DNA of 64,000 bases from JBEKTW01 sp049515655 (GCA_049515655.1 JBEKTW010000004.1:1-64000); one strand, 5' to 3'. Shown: positions 16,678 to 25,910, counted from the stretch's first letter. Numbers and translations are program-made. The notes: generated by a model not told the origin, from the sequence alone.

Positions 16678-16860
16678 TTACGATTCTTTTGGAATGATGA
16701 TGGAGCGCCCGTGATAGTATCCGCAGTTTGGGCAAGCGCGATGAAGGAGTTTTTGCTCGTGGCAATTGGGGCATTCGGCAACGGAAGGAACGTTAGCCTT
16801 GTAATGTGTTCGCCGCTTGGCTCCGCGAGATTTCGAATGTCGTCGTTTGGGATTTGGCAT
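16678..16860 (-). CDS. rpmF: 50S ribosomal protein L32
   Basis: A 60-residue basic protein with N-terminal MPNPKRRHSKSR and the zinc ribbon C30, C33, C43, C46 (ECPNCHEQ, ACPNCGYY), so this is the zinc-binding (C+) form. Located directly after the DUF177 gene, the standard order. Confidence 0.96.
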   Translation of the reverse strand: MPNPKRRHSKSRGAKRRTHYKANVPSVAECPNCHEQKLLHRACPNCGYYHGRSIIIPKES

Positions 16861-16880
16861 GCTTATGCTTTCTTTAACAT

Positions 16881-17399
16881 TTATTGGTCTATGAAATTCT
16901 CCAGTGATTCCCAGCGGCCGTCAACGTTCTCATCCTCGCACGAGCATGTCCGGCGATTCAAGTTGACGCCACAGTGCGGACATAATCCTTTACAGTTCTC
17001 CTTGCACAGGAGCTTCAGCGGAACCGACAACATGACGGTTTCCCGAATGTCGTCCGCCAGGTCGAGTTGGGGAGTTTCCGGAGAAATTACTCTGACTTCG
17101 TCATCGGTAGATCTTCCGGCGTCGAGTCCGTCGTACACATACAACACCGAGAAGCTGGCGGAAACGTTGTGTTCAAACTCCTCGACGCAGCGGTCACACT
17201 GGAACAACCCTGACGTTCTCACATCCGCCTGAAGGTAGAGCTGCCGGCCGCTTTTCTCGATGGTGGCGTCGATAACCACTGATCTTTGAAAATTGCTCCC
17301 GAGTCCAATCCCCGATGCTGCAGGGGAAAAGTGGTACTCGTGAAGTCCGTTCGAGAGTTGAGAAATTCGTATTCTTGTGTCATTCTGCTCAGTGTGCAT
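16881..17399 (-). CDS. DUF177/YceD-like protein
   Basis: A 172-residue member of the DUF177 (YceD) family, which is almost always encoded just before rpmF and is linked in bacteria and chloroplasts to 23S rRNA accumulation. Two metal-type cysteine pairs are visible (FQCDRCVEEF, and CKENCKGLCPHCGVNLN). The ATG at 17399 (MHTEQND) has GGAG seven bases upstream, whereas the longer frame would need a TTG at 17417. It is first in the lipid operon, with a promoter at 17468-17496. Confidence 0.88.
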   Translation of the reverse strand: MHTEQNDTRIRISQLSNGLHEYHFSPAASGIGLGSNFQRSVVIDATIEKSGRQLYLQADVRTSGLFQCDRCVEEFEHNVSASFSVLYVYDGLDAGRSTDDEVRVISPETPQLDLADDIRETVMLSVPLKLLCKENCKGLCPHCGVNLNRRTCSCEDENVDGRWESLENFIDQ

Positions 17400-17467
17400 G
17401 CGAACGCTCCATCTCAAAGAACTTCCAACAGCCGAAATTCAAGCAATTTGACAGAAACCGGTGGATT

Positions 17468-17496
17468 AATATAAAAAAAAACTGGCCGAGAGTCAA
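17468..17496 (-). promoter_or_regulatory. Promoter of the DUF177-rpmF-plsX-fab operon
   Basis: On the minus strand TTGACT (17496-17491), 17 bp, TATATT (17473-17468). The predicted start near 17461 gives a leader of about 60 nt to the DUF177 ATG. It is divergent from, and has the same two boxes as, the crp promoter about 70 bp away. Confidence 0.65.
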
Positions 17497-17564
17497 GGAT
17501 ACAAGATGACCCATCCCCCGCATTTTCGCTCGAAAGGCCAATTTTCAGCGGTCAGTTCGAAATC

Positions 17565-17593
17565 TTGACTTTCAATGAGACGGACACTATATT
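17565..17593 (+). promoter_or_regulatory. Promoter of the Crp/Fnr regulator gene
   Basis: TTGACT (17565-17570), 17 bp, TATATT (17588-17593), followed by a leader of about 57 nt to the ATG at 17657. It likely drives the whole plus-strand run to 23134. Confidence 0.65.
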
Positions 17594-17656
17594 AGTACAA
17601 TCTCCTTGGCCGGGATAGTCCACCGGTACAACAATCACAGTGTAACTTGATACTTC

Positions 17657-18382
17657 ATGAGCATGCCGAGTTCAACGACCCAATCCATATCAGCCGAGCT
17701 CAGAGAATCGATCGATATTCTCCGCGGAATACCTCTTTTCTCCGACATCGAAGACGAGGCGCTAGCGAAAATCGCACGCCTCGGCGTTCGGAAAAAATAC
17801 AAGAAAGGAACCGTCATCCTGATGGAGGAAGAGGCGGGAATGGCCCTTTTTGTCATCATTGTCGGCAAAATAAAGATAGTTCGCACTGACGACACCGGTC
17901 GTGAAGTGATTCTCTCCATTCTAAGCGAGAGCGATTTCTTCGGCGAGATGGCGATTCTCGACGGCCTGGCACGCTCGGCTAGCGCCGTCGCCATTTCAAA
18001 AACGGAATTGTTCATGATCCATCGTCAGGATTTCCTGAAACTCCTCCACGACCATCCCCTTGTCGCAATCGCATTGCTCAGGGAGATGACCATGCGGCTG
18101 CGCAAAGCCGATACCCAGATCAAAAGCCTGTCGTTGAAGGATGCCGCGGGGAGAGTGGCAAACGTCATCCTCCAGCTGGCCGATGATGTCGGGACTATCC
18201 GAAAAGGTCGTGTTGAAATTGACGAGCTCCCACTGCAGCAGGACCTCGCAAATATGGCGGGGACTTCACGCGAGACCATTTCGCGAACAATGCATATGTT
18301 CGTGAAGAAAGGACACCTGGAGCTTCAAGGGAACAAGCTCATAATCAAAGATTACGAGAAGTTCAAGAGCTTGTACTTCTGA
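17657..18382 (+). CDS. Crp/Fnr-family transcription regulator
   Basis: A 241-residue regulator: a cyclic-nucleotide-binding-type beta-roll (about 25-145, with the FFGEMAILDGLARSASA phosphate-cassette region), a dimerisation helix, and a winged helix with recognition helix QQDLANMAGTSRETISRTM near residues 195-215. The beta-roll keeps the GEM...R-S-A pattern compatible with cAMP-like ligand binding. There is no N-terminal Fnr cysteine cluster, so oxygen sensing by Fe-S is unlikely. It heads a plus-strand run with a PHP phosphoesterase 27 bp downstream and is divergent from the fatty-acid operon, so it might control that intergenic region; this is inference. Confidence 0.9.
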   Translation: MSMPSSTTQSISAELRESIDILRGIPLFSDIEDEALAKIARLGVRKKYKKGTVILMEEEAGMALFVIIVGKIKIVRTDDTGREVILSILSESDFFGEMAILDGLARSASAVAISKTELFMIHRQDFLKLLHDHPLVAIALLREMTMRLRKADTQIKSLSLKDAAGRVANVILQLADDVGTIRKGRVEIDELPLQQDLANMAGTSRETISRTMHMFVKKGHLELQGNKLIIKDYEKFKSLYF

Positions 18383-18409
18383 TTCAGAAATTTCTGAAGT
18401 AGGTGGAGT

Positions 18410-19261
18410 ATGGAATGGTGGGAGGTACCAAGTGACGGCAAAGCGGATCTTCACACGCACACCACGTTTTCCGACGGTGCGTTGACTCCCGCCCAACTCG
18501 TGAAGAAGGCAAAGCAGGCCGGACTTGCCGCCATCAGCATCACCGATCATGACAGCGTCAACGGGCTGGATGAAGCCATTGCGGCAGGAAAAGATCTGGA
18601 TGTGGCGGTCGTTCCCGGCGTCGAGTTAAGTGCAACATTCAACAGGAAAGAAGTTCACATCCTTGGTTACTTTGTCGACCATGATGATAAACAATTTCAG
18701 ATTTTTCTATCGGAATTGCGCGGAGAACGGATACGGCGCGCGGAGCGCATCGTTCAAAGACTTAACCAGATGAATATTCCCATCACGATGAATTCGGTTC
18801 TCAAGCAGGCCGGCGACGGCGCAGTAGGACGACCGCATATCGCTGCCGCGATGGTCACAGAAGGACTTGCCCCATCATACCAGAGCGTGTTCGACGACTA
18901 TATCGGCAACGGCCGCCCCGCCTACGAAAGAAAGGCGGAAGTTTCCCCCGAAAAGACCGTGCACCTCATCGCCGATGCCGGGGGACTCTCCTTTCTTGCT
19001 CATCCGGGTCGCTCCCTCGACGACAATGAGGTTCATCAATTGGTGAAGGCGGGAATCGACGGGATCGAAGTAGTCCATCCGAGCCACTCTCCGTGGACTC
19101 TCCAGCATTTTCACGACATCACGAGCGAGTACTTCCTGCTCGAATGCGGCGGGTCCGATTTTCACGGAGGACTGAGAGGCGACGACGATTTATTCGGACA
19201 AGTAACCATCACGGCGGCGACTGTTGAAATCATGCGCCGGCGGTTGTTTTCTCATCACTAA
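18410..19261 (+). CDS. PHP-domain metal-dependent phosphoesterase
   Basis: A 283-residue polymerase-and-histidinol-phosphatase-type protein. Metal ligands are visible in KADLHTHTTFSDGALTP, ISITDHDSVNG, FLAHPGR and the C-terminal GGSDFHG. This arrangement matches the YciV/RnmAM group of nucleoside 3',5'-bisphosphate phosphatases or 5'-3' exoribonucleases acting on oligoribonucleotides and pAp. It lies between the Crp/Fnr regulator and ribH in a tightly spaced plus-strand run. Confidence 0.87.
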   Translation: MEWWEVPSDGKADLHTHTTFSDGALTPAQLVKKAKQAGLAAISITDHDSVNGLDEAIAAGKDLDVAVVPGVELSATFNRKEVHILGYFVDHDDKQFQIFLSELRGERIRRAERIVQRLNQMNIPITMNSVLKQAGDGAVGRPHIAAAMVTEGLAPSYQSVFDDYIGNGRPAYERKAEVSPEKTVHLIADAGGLSFLAHPGRSLDDNEVHQLVKAGIDGIEVVHPSHSPWTLQHFHDITSEYFLLECGGSDFHGGLRGDDDLFGQVTITAATVEIMRRRLFSHH

Positions 19262-19276
19262 CTTCCTCATACGACT

Positions 19277-19756
19277 ATGCCAAATACTATTGAAGGACGA
19301 CTCCTCGCGGCACCGTACACCTTTGCGATTCTGGTGAGCCGGTTCAATGAATTTGTTTCGCGGCGACTTCTCGACGGTGCTCTCGATTGCCTGCGAAGGC
19401 ACGGAGCTTCCGATGACGCGATTGATATCATCCATTGCCCGGGGGCGTTTGAAATCCCCATCCTCGCCAAGAAACTCGCCGAGAAGGGAAAGTACGACGT
19501 CATCATTTCCCTGGGGTGTATCATTCGCGGCGACACTCCTCACTTCGATTATATCGCAAGCGCGGTTAGCACCGGTTTGACACGGGTGGCTCTGGAAACG
19601 CACGTCCCCGTGACATTCGGGGTCCTGACGACAGATTCTCTCGAGCAAGCCATCGAACGTGCCGGGGCGAAAGACGGCAACAAAGGTTGGGAAGCCGCAC
19701 TTGCCGCAATCGAGCTGGCCGACCTCTACAAGAACATCTCTGCAAAGAAGAAGTAG
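19277..19756 (+). CDS. ribH: 6,7-dimethyl-8-ribityllumazine synthase
   Basis: A 159-residue lumazine synthase for the penultimate step of riboflavin formation, joining ribityl-aminouracil and dihydroxybutanone phosphate in an icosahedral-type assembly. Recognisable are VSRFNEFVSRRLLDGAL, CPGAFEIPI, GCIIRGDTPHFDYIA and GVLTTDSLEQAIERAG. It ends immediately before the next gene's start (stop TAG 19754-19756). No other rib genes are in the window. Confidence 0.95.
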   Translation: MPNTIEGRLLAAPYTFAILVSRFNEFVSRRLLDGALDCLRRHGASDDAIDIIHCPGAFEIPILAKKLAEKGKYDVIISLGCIIRGDTPHFDYIASAVSTGLTRVALETHVPVTFGVLTTDSLEQAIERAGAKDGNKGWEAALAAIELADLYKNISAKKK

Positions 19757-22057
19757 TTGTTCCCTGTGCTCAACGCTCGGAGGGTTTTGGCTTGCGCAGT
19801 ATGCTTGGCGGGATTCGCGACGGTCAACGGATCGCTTTGCCTCGCCGGAATTGGAGAATGGAAAACATACACTGCTAAGAGCGAAATACGCGGCGTGGTG
19901 TTTGACGGGCGCACCGGAACAATCTGGGCTGCAACAAGCGGCGGGTTGTTTTCGTATCGTGTTTCAGACAGCACTTTTAACGGGTTTACCACCTCCGATG
20001 GGTTGAAGACAATCGACCTGACGGCGATTGCGCTCGACAGCAATGGAACGATCTGGTCGGGCGGATCAAACGGCTTCATTCAGGCATATCACCAGGCATC
20101 GAGACAATGGCAGTACGTTTCCGATATATTTTCTCTCAATGCTCCTCAAAAACAGGTGAACGCGCTCGAAGTCATAGGTGATACACTGTTCATTCTTTCC
20201 GACATCGGTGTCAGCACGTTCTCCATTTCCCGGATGGAGTTCGGTGATACTTATTCGCGATTTGGCTCGGCGCCGAACCAGCTTGTGAGTAATGCCACGT
20301 CGGTACAGGTCTTCAATGGACGGCTCTGGGTATCCACAAGCAGCGGCATTGCCTCAACCCCGACGGCCAATGCGAATCCATCGGCACCGGAATCGTGGCA
20401 GGTGTATACTGTGGTTCAGGGATTGCCTTCGAATTCAATTTCAGGATTTGCCGTTCTCGATGATACCCTGTATGCCGCAACCAGTCTGGGCTTGGTCTAT
20501 TTCACGGGGACTTCGTGGAATGGTGTCCATGGAACCCTGGCGTCGAACATCATCAGTCTGGCACTCCATCCCGGCTGTCCCGGATGCGCTCAGAATGACC
20601 CGCCTTCGATCAGTTTTATCACACCGACTCAGTACGGGACAGTCGCGAACTCGAATACCGTGAACCTCTCCGGTGTTCCATACACGCTCACCGCCGTCGC
20701 CCGGGGAAATATCACCGTCTTGGGAACTCAATCCGCGGGAGTATTGATCCGACGCAACGGTTCATGGATTTCCATTGTACCGCCGGGTCCTCCGACAAAC
20801 GGATTTTACGGCATGGCGGTAGATGATAGAGGGGTGTTCTGGTCGGGGACAGGAACAACGAGCACGCTTGGCTTCATGCGATTCGACGGACAATCATGGC
20901 GAGAGTACAATCCCCAGACCGACCCCGAATTGGGCAGTGCAGACAGCGGCGGCGGGGCTGCATTCCGGATCGACCTCGGATCCAACGGCACCAAGTGGGT
21001 AAGCTTGTTCGGCAACGGCGTTGCAATGGTGAATGAGAATGATGTCATCACGCATGTATTCAACACTTCAACCGGACTGGCGTATACAACTCCCCAAACG
21101 AATAATAAGCGCTTCGTCGTTGTCATGGGGGTCGCCACAGACCTCCAAGGGAATGCGTGGATTAATGTCCGGTCGCCCTCGAACGATTCGGCACTTGCAG
21201 TTTATACGCCGTCGACAGGGTCGTTTGGCTACGTTCGGTACCCTTCCTCGACGGTACCTGTTCTCACCGGTGTTGCAATTGATTCTTACGGAACACTCTG
21301 GTTCACAACGACAACCGAGGGTAGCAATTCTGCACCCGGCCTCGTGTTGTACAATCCTGCGTCAGGATGGGATGTTGTCACGAAGACTGATGGCTTCACC
21401 GACAATGAAGTTTCCGCTGTCGCCGTCGACAATGACCAGAACATATGGGCGGGAACCGTATCGGGCGGAATCAACATCATCTTTGACCCGACCAGTCCTC
21501 ACGATCACATATTGATTTATCATCCTTTGAATGATCAGATCATCTACAGTATCCTCGTCGACCCCATCAACAACAAGTGGGTGGCAACGAGCAACGGTGT
21601 TTTTGTCCTCTCATCCGATGGGACGTCGATTCTCAACCAGTACACAACAGAGTCGACGGACGGAAAGATACCGGACGACAACATAACTTCGCTCGCGATG
21701 GACCGCAGGGCTGGAATAGTATATATTGGAACGGCGAAGGGCCTGGCCGCACTCTCGACAACGGCCGCAGCTCCTGTGCAGAGTTTTTCGGGCTTCACAA
21801 TTTCTCCCAACCCCTTTCTCCTGCCTTCCGCGAAACAACTTACTGTCGACGGACTTGTAGAAGGTTCGTCGCTGAAGATTCTGTCGATTGATGGAAAGCT
21901 GATACGCGAGCTGACCACTCCCGGAGGCCGGATCGGGTTCTGGGATGGAATGGACAACAACGGGAATCTTGTCGGGACCGGAGTCTACATCGTCGTCGCC
22001 TATTCTTCCGATGGAACTCAGGTCGCAACCGGGAAGGTGGCAGTGATCCGAAAATGA
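19757..22057 (+). CDS. PorZ-like two-propeller protein with T9SS-type C-terminal domain
   Basis: A protein of about 766 residues with a signal peptide, many beta-propeller blades of the two-component-regulator type (WAATSGGLFSY, TIWSGGSNGF, VYIGTAKGLAAL), and a C-terminal Ig-like sorting domain (about 675-766, SPNPFLLPSAKQL...GTGVYIVVAYS). The start WKTYTAKSEIRGVVFDG and the VNALEVIGDTLFILSDIGVS region resemble PorZ, the surface component of the T9SS attachment complex; this is a family inference from layout and length. The start is TTG at 19757 or GTG at 19766. Next gene overlaps by four bases. An alternative is a generic propeller-bearing T9SS cargo. Confidence 0.68.
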   Translation: MFPVLNARRVLACAVCLAGFATVNGSLCLAGIGEWKTYTAKSEIRGVVFDGRTGTIWAATSGGLFSYRVSDSTFNGFTTSDGLKTIDLTAIALDSNGTIWSGGSNGFIQAYHQASRQWQYVSDIFSLNAPQKQVNALEVIGDTLFILSDIGVSTFSISRMEFGDTYSRFGSAPNQLVSNATSVQVFNGRLWVSTSSGIASTPTANANPSAPESWQVYTVVQGLPSNSISGFAVLDDTLYAATSLGLVYFTGTSWNGVHGTLASNIISLALHPGCPGCAQNDPPSISFITPTQYGTVANSNTVNLSGVPYTLTAVARGNITVLGTQSAGVLIRRNGSWISIVPPGPPTNGFYGMAVDDRGVFWSGTGTTSTLGFMRFDGQSWREYNPQTDPELGSADSGGGAAFRIDLGSNGTKWVSLFGNGVAMVNENDVITHVFNTSTGLAYTTPQTNNKRFVVVMGVATDLQGNAWINVRSPSNDSALAVYTPSTGSFGYVRYPSSTVPVLTGVAIDSYGTLWFTTTTEGSNSAPGLVLYNPASGWDVVTKTDGFTDNEVSAVAVDNDQNIWAGTVSGGINIIFDPTSPHDHILIYHPLNDQIIYSILVDPINNKWVATSNGVFVLSSDGTSILNQYTTESTDGKIPDDNITSLAMDRRAGIVYIGTAKGLAALSTTAAAPVQSFSGFTISPNPFLLPSAKQLTVDGLVEGSSLKILSIDGKLIRELTTPGGRIGFWDGMDNNGNLVGTGVYIVVAYSSDGTQVATGKVAVIRK

Positions 22058-22737
22058 TGAACGACTCAATCATGGAAAGCGACCTGCCCGTAACCGCAAC
22101 CATCATTAATTTCCGAACGCCCAACTTGTTGAAGCGCGCGGCGGAGAGCCTCCGAAAGTACTATCCCAACATACCGGCACTGTTGATCGATAACGGCTCC
22201 GGTAACGGAAGCGCAGGAGCGATGGAAACGATCCGGCAACAGAATCCCGCACGCACAGAGGTCATCATCAACGACGAAAACCTCCACCACGGGCCCGCGA
22301 TGGACCAGGCGCTTTGGCATCTTCAGTCGCGGTATGTTCTGTTTCTGGACTCCGATGTCGAACTCCGCGGCGGCTGCTTTCTCGAGCTGATGGTGAAGGC
22401 GGCGGAAGAGCACCCCGGAGGGTATGCCGTCGGGCACTGCGTTCACATGAACAAACGCGGATTTGATGTACCGTCGGAGGAGGGGGGAACCCCGTACATC
22501 CGCCCGTATTGCATGTTGATCAGGCGAGAAATATACTTGGCGCTCCCGAGTTTCCAGCGGCACGGCACCCCGTGCCTGGCGAATATGAAAGCTGCCGTCG
22601 ATCGCGGCTTGACGCTGGTTGACTTTCCCGTTTACGATTACGTCGCCCATGAAGGCCGGGGGACGGCAGGAAAATTCGGTTACCAACTCGGCGTACGCGG
22701 CAAACTCAATTATGTTATGAATAAACTTGGCTGGTAA
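22054..22737 (+). CDS. Family 2 glycosyltransferase
   Basis: A 227-residue GT-A-fold enzyme. The N-terminus VTATIINFRTPNLLKRAAESL and LLIDNGSGNGS form the nucleotide-sugar site, and LFLDSDVEL supplies the DxD metal motif. It is short and has no membrane segment, so it is a cytoplasmic or peripheral transferase, probably for surface glycans. Its ATG overlaps the stop of the PorZ-like gene (ATGA), implying translational coupling. Since T9SS cargo is anchored to a surface glycan in some species, the coupling may be meaningful, but this is inference. Confidence 0.83.
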   Translation: MMNDSIMESDLPVTATIINFRTPNLLKRAAESLRKYYPNIPALLIDNGSGNGSAGAMETIRQQNPARTEVIINDENLHHGPAMDQALWHLQSRYVLFLDSDVELRGGCFLELMVKAAEEHPGGYAVGHCVHMNKRGFDVPSEEGGTPYIRPYCMLIRREIYLALPSFQRHGTPCLANMKAAVDRGLTLVDFPVYDYVAHEGRGTAGKFGYQLGVRGKLNYVMNKLGW

Positions 22738-22750
22738 AGCCTGAACATTC

Positions 22751-23134
22751 ATGAAGAAAAGAACAATCCTCATTGTCGAAGACAGTCCCGGTTTTTCCGA
22801 GCTCATGAAGTATGTGGTGGAAGATGAAGGATACACCGGCGTCATATTCCCCCTCGAGGAAAACTTCCTTCACTGGGTCGAAAAGGAAAAAACGGTCGCC
22901 ATCATTATGGATTTGGCTCTCAACCGCATGAACGGCTTTGATTTCATCCGCGAGCTGAAGAACAACGCGAAGTTCAAACGCATCCCCGTCATCGTCATCA
23001 CCGGCAAGGATCTGGGCGTGCATGATATTGCCGAGCTGAAAATGTACGATATTCCATACCTCCGTAAGGGACGCGTTGACATGCATGAAATCCATCAAGC
23101 CATCAAGAACGCGGCTGGAACATCGGAAAGCTGA
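22751..23134 (+). CDS. Stand-alone receiver-domain protein
   Basis: A 127-residue CheY-like receiver with no output domain. Phospho-acceptor D54 is in IIMDLALNRMNGFDF, the acidic pair is in VEDS, and the conserved lysine is in YLRKGRVD. It follows the glycosyltransferase by 13 bp as the last gene of the plus-strand run. Its cognate kinase is not adjacent. It could feed the PorX/PorZ-type secretion functions or motility, but no partner is visible. Confidence 0.88.
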   Translation: MKKRTILIVEDSPGFSELMKYVVEDEGYTGVIFPLEENFLHWVEKEKTVAIIMDLALNRMNGFDFIRELKNNAKFKRIPVIVITGKDLGVHDIAELKMYDIPYLRKGRVDMHEIHQAIKNAAGTSES

Positions 23135-23179
23135 TTCCACAACGGCAGAAGTGAACTCCGCTTTTTCTCCGGGCGGCGG

Positions 23180-25288
23180 CTAACCATTCCCTTTGAATCT
23201 CAACGCGCGCAGGCCGTTGAGGATCACGACCAGCGTTGCACCATCATCCGCAAGAAGAGCCATCCACAGCGTCGCGGCACCGAAGACGCCCAGTCCTAAA
23301 AATATCAGTTTTGTGAGAATCGCAATCGCGATGTTTTCTCTGATAATGGAGAGCGTTTTCTTGCTGAGCGCCATGACATAGGGCAGCCGGGAAAGGTCGT
23401 CGGACATGAGAACGATATCGGCTGTCTCGAGCGCGACACCGGTTCCAGCAATTCCCATGGCGATACCGACGGTTGACGCCGCGAGTGCCGGGGCATCGTT
23501 GATGCCGTCGCCGACCATTGCGACGCTTCCGTAGCGTTCCTTCAGGAGGTTTACCCGGCGCGCTTTCTGCTCGGGCAGGATCCCGGCGTGAAATTCGTCA
23601 ATGCCCGTCGTCGAGGAGATGGCGCGGGCCGTCGTCTCGTTGTCCCCGGTGATCATGATCGCCTTTTGTATCCCTTCGTTGTGCAGGCTCCGGATAACGT
23701 CGAGGCTGTCGGCGCGCACTTCGTCGGCGATCGCGATGATGCCGAGCGGCTCATGCTCGGTACCGACGATGACCGCCGTTTTCCCACCGGCCTCCAGTCG
23801 ATGCAATTCACGTTCGACTGATGGCGAACAGATCTTTTCTTCTTCGATGAACGAGTGATTGCCGACAATATAAGTTGTCCCGCCGATTCTTGCCTTGACA
23901 CCCTTGCCGGCAACGGTTTCAAAATGCTGGTACGTCGCATTGTCGAACGGTATCTGTTCTTTATACGCCTTTCGCAATATGGCGCCGGCAAGGTGATGTT
24001 CCGATTTTGCCTCGACCGCGCACGCGAGTCGGATGATCTCCCGTGGTGAGATGGAGTTCAACGGAATGACGTCGATGACACGGGGTATTCCTTTCGTCAG
24101 CGTGCCGGTTTTGTCGAATGCGATCGCCTTGATTCTTCCCATCTCCTCAAGATGCCGGCCGCCCTTGATGAGAATTCCCCGACGTGCGGCATTCGTCAGT
24201 CCGCTCACGATCGTCACAGGCGTGGAAATGACCAGCGCGCAGGGGCAGGCGATCACGAGCAGCACGAGCGCACGATAGAACCACAGCCCAAACGGCGCGT
24301 GAAAGAGGAGTGTCGGTATGAGAACAACCATGACCGCGAAGGCGAGAACGGAGGGAGTATAATAATGCGCGAAGCGGTCGACGAAATTCTGCACGGGAGC
24401 GCGCTCGGACTGTGCTTCCTCGACCATCCTGACAATACGGGCGAGCGTCGTCTCTGCATACGGCGTGGTGACCTCGACTTCAAGCATCCCGCGTTCATTC
24501 AAAGTGCCGGCATAGACTGCGTCACCCATTTTTTTGCGGGCCGGAATGGATTCTCCTGTTATCGGTGCCTGATTGACGGTCGAATCTCCCGCCACAACTT
24601 TTCCGTCGAGGGGAATTCGCTCCCCGGGGCGGATGAAAATCTTCTCGCCGACAGCCACTTCTTCAACCTTGACGATGCATTCTAAACCGCTGCGTTGAGC
24701 GCATGCCGTCGGCGGCGAGACGTCCATGAGAGAGCGCATTGCTTTTCTCGTGCGCGCCATGCTGTTCGACTCCAGCAGGTTGGCCACCGTGAAGAGGAAC
24801 ATCACCGCGGCTGACTCTTCCCATTTTCCGATTGCCATCGCACCGAGAGCGGCGAGGGTCATGAGAACGTTCATGTCGAGCGAGAGGTTTTTGCCCGCCT
24901 TGAATCCTTTGACAGCAATCCGCCATCCTCCGCTGATGACCGAAACCACGAAGATGGGAATCAGAAACGTTTCCGCGACGCCGAATCGCGCGAGCACCAG
25001 TCCAGTTGTCAGCGCAGCGCCGGAGAGGACAGTCGATGCCCAATGATTATGCCGCCGCCAGAATGTTTTCGGTTCGTCCAGCCCGTAATGAAGTCGCGGA
25101 TTGAAACCGATGTCCCTGAGCGCTTTGACGATATCCTCTTGCGGACAGGAATGCGAAACTGCCAACTTTCGCAGGACGAGATTGACGCTGGTTTCGTGTA
25201 TTCCCTTCAGACCATCGAGTTTCTTTCTGATAAGAATTTCCTCGTCGCCGCAGCAGATTTCGTCAATATGGAAAGTTGTCGTTTGCAT
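23180..25288 (-). CDS. P1B-type heavy-metal ATPase (Zn/Cd/Pb-type)
   Basis: A 702-residue metal-exporting P-type ATPase of the inner membrane. In order: an N-terminal HMA-like domain with a C12-C13-G-D-E motif instead of CxxC, membrane helices, an actuator domain with TGES, CPC motif C348-P-C350 in the ion path, phosphorylation site D392 in DKTGTLTKG, and GDGINDAPAL. The CPC motif and CC-x-x-E N-terminus resemble divalent Zn/Cd/Pb exporters of the ZntA/CadA/HMA2 group. It is on the same strand as, and 247 bp downstream of, a CadC-like repressor that probably controls it. Confidence 0.9.
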   Translation of the reverse strand: MQTTTFHIDEICCGDEEILIRKKLDGLKGIHETSVNLVLRKLAVSHSCPQEDIVKALRDIGFNPRLHYGLDEPKTFWRRHNHWASTVLSGAALTTGLVLARFGVAETFLIPIFVVSVISGGWRIAVKGFKAGKNLSLDMNVLMTLAALGAMAIGKWEESAAVMFLFTVANLLESNSMARTRKAMRSLMDVSPPTACAQRSGLECIVKVEEVAVGEKIFIRPGERIPLDGKVVAGDSTVNQAPITGESIPARKKMGDAVYAGTLNERGMLEVEVTTPYAETTLARIVRMVEEAQSERAPVQNFVDRFAHYYTPSVLAFAVMVVLIPTLLFHAPFGLWFYRALVLLVIACPCALVISTPVTIVSGLTNAARRGILIKGGRHLEEMGRIKAIAFDKTGTLTKGIPRVIDVIPLNSISPREIIRLACAVEAKSEHHLAGAILRKAYKEQIPFDNATYQHFETVAGKGVKARIGGTTYIVGNHSFIEEEKICSPSVERELHRLEAGGKTAVIVGTEHEPLGIIAIADEVRADSLDVIRSLHNEGIQKAIMITGDNETTARAISSTTGIDEFHAGILPEQKARRVNLLKERYGSVAMVGDGINDAPALAASTVGIAMGIAGTGVALETADIVLMSDDLSRLPYVMALSKKTLSIIRENIAIAILTKLIFLGLGVFGAATLWMALLADDGATLVVILNGLRALRFKGNG

Positions 25289-25535
25289 TCAAACATTCGT
25301 GGTCGATCTTAAATCCTAGAATAACTCTTAGGCCGAAACGTCAAAATCCGAAATTCGAAACCCTAAACAAATCTCAAATTCCAATATCAAAATCTCAAAC
25401 CAGCCCGTTCCCCTGAGTCCTTCGCTCTCGCTTCCCGATGGGGTCCTTTGAACGGAACAACATGACATTTTTGGATTTTGTGCTTAGAGTTTGTTTAGGA
25501 TTTAGAGTTTCGGATTTAGGATTTTCGTTCTGTCT
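25289..25535. repeat. Inverted pair of degenerate AATCC/CTAAAC word arrays
   Basis: Between the ATPase and its regulator, 25342-25400 consists of AATCCGAAA, CTAAACAAAT and CTCAAA words. The same vocabulary recurs inverted at 25471-25526. The two could base-pair loosely. The array is not a CRISPR because unit lengths and spacers are irregular. No clear promoter for the ATPase was found here. Confidence 0.5.
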
Positions 25536-25895
25536 TCATTTTTCAGAGACATGTCGCAGTGCCGGTCGTATGATATCTTCAATATGTTCATCGTCGAGCG
25601 CATAGTACGCCATTTTCCCCTTCTTGTGATACGTCACGAGGCGCAGATTCTTGAGAACTCTCAGTTGGTGGGAGATTGCGGACTCCGTCATGCTGAGAAG
25701 GGCGGCGATGTCGCAGACGCAGAGTTCTTCTTTCGTCAGGGCAAGGACTATTTTCAGCCGCGTCGGGTCGCTCAGGACTTTGAAGGTTTCGCAAAGTAGT
25801 ACCGTCGTTTCATGGTCGTGGAGTGCTTTGCGGGCGGAGTTCACGCGGTCTTCATGGACGAAGGTAATGTCGCATTTTCCGTTTAATTTCTTCAT
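25536..25895 (-). CDS. ArsR/SmtB-family repressor, CadC-like
   Basis: A 119-residue winged-helix metal sensor. It retains both known metal sites: alpha3N-type cysteines C8, C59 and C61 (ELCVCDIA), matching three of CadC's four ligands, and the alpha5 site D102, H104, H115, E118, with exactly the 2-11-3 spacing of SmtB/CadC. The recognition helix is MTESAISHQLRVLKNL. It would bind Cd, Pb or Zn and release its operator at 25911-25932. Upstream of and co-oriented with the P1B ATPase, so an autoregulated metal-efflux unit is likely. Confidence 0.92.
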   Translation of the reverse strand: MKKLNGKCDITFVHEDRVNSARKALHDHETTVLLCETFKVLSDPTRLKIVLALTKEELCVCDIAALLSMTESAISHQLRVLKNLRLVTYHKKGKMAYYALDDEHIEDIIRPALRHVSEK

Positions 25896-25910
25896 TTTCT
25901 TATGATTTAA

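Noticed and set aside
16075..17232. Plus-strand 385-codon frame across plsX, rpmF and DUF177
   Set aside because: It is antisense to three certain genes and crosses their boundaries, which a real gene would not.
23135..23179. Weak hairpin between the receiver gene and the P1B ATPase
   Set aside because: Pairing is poor and the T-run is short and inside a different context; no terminator called.
25342..25526. Possible CRISPR-like array
   Set aside because: The words have irregular length and spacing, no constant 25-40-bp repeat, no unique spacers, and no cas genes nearby.
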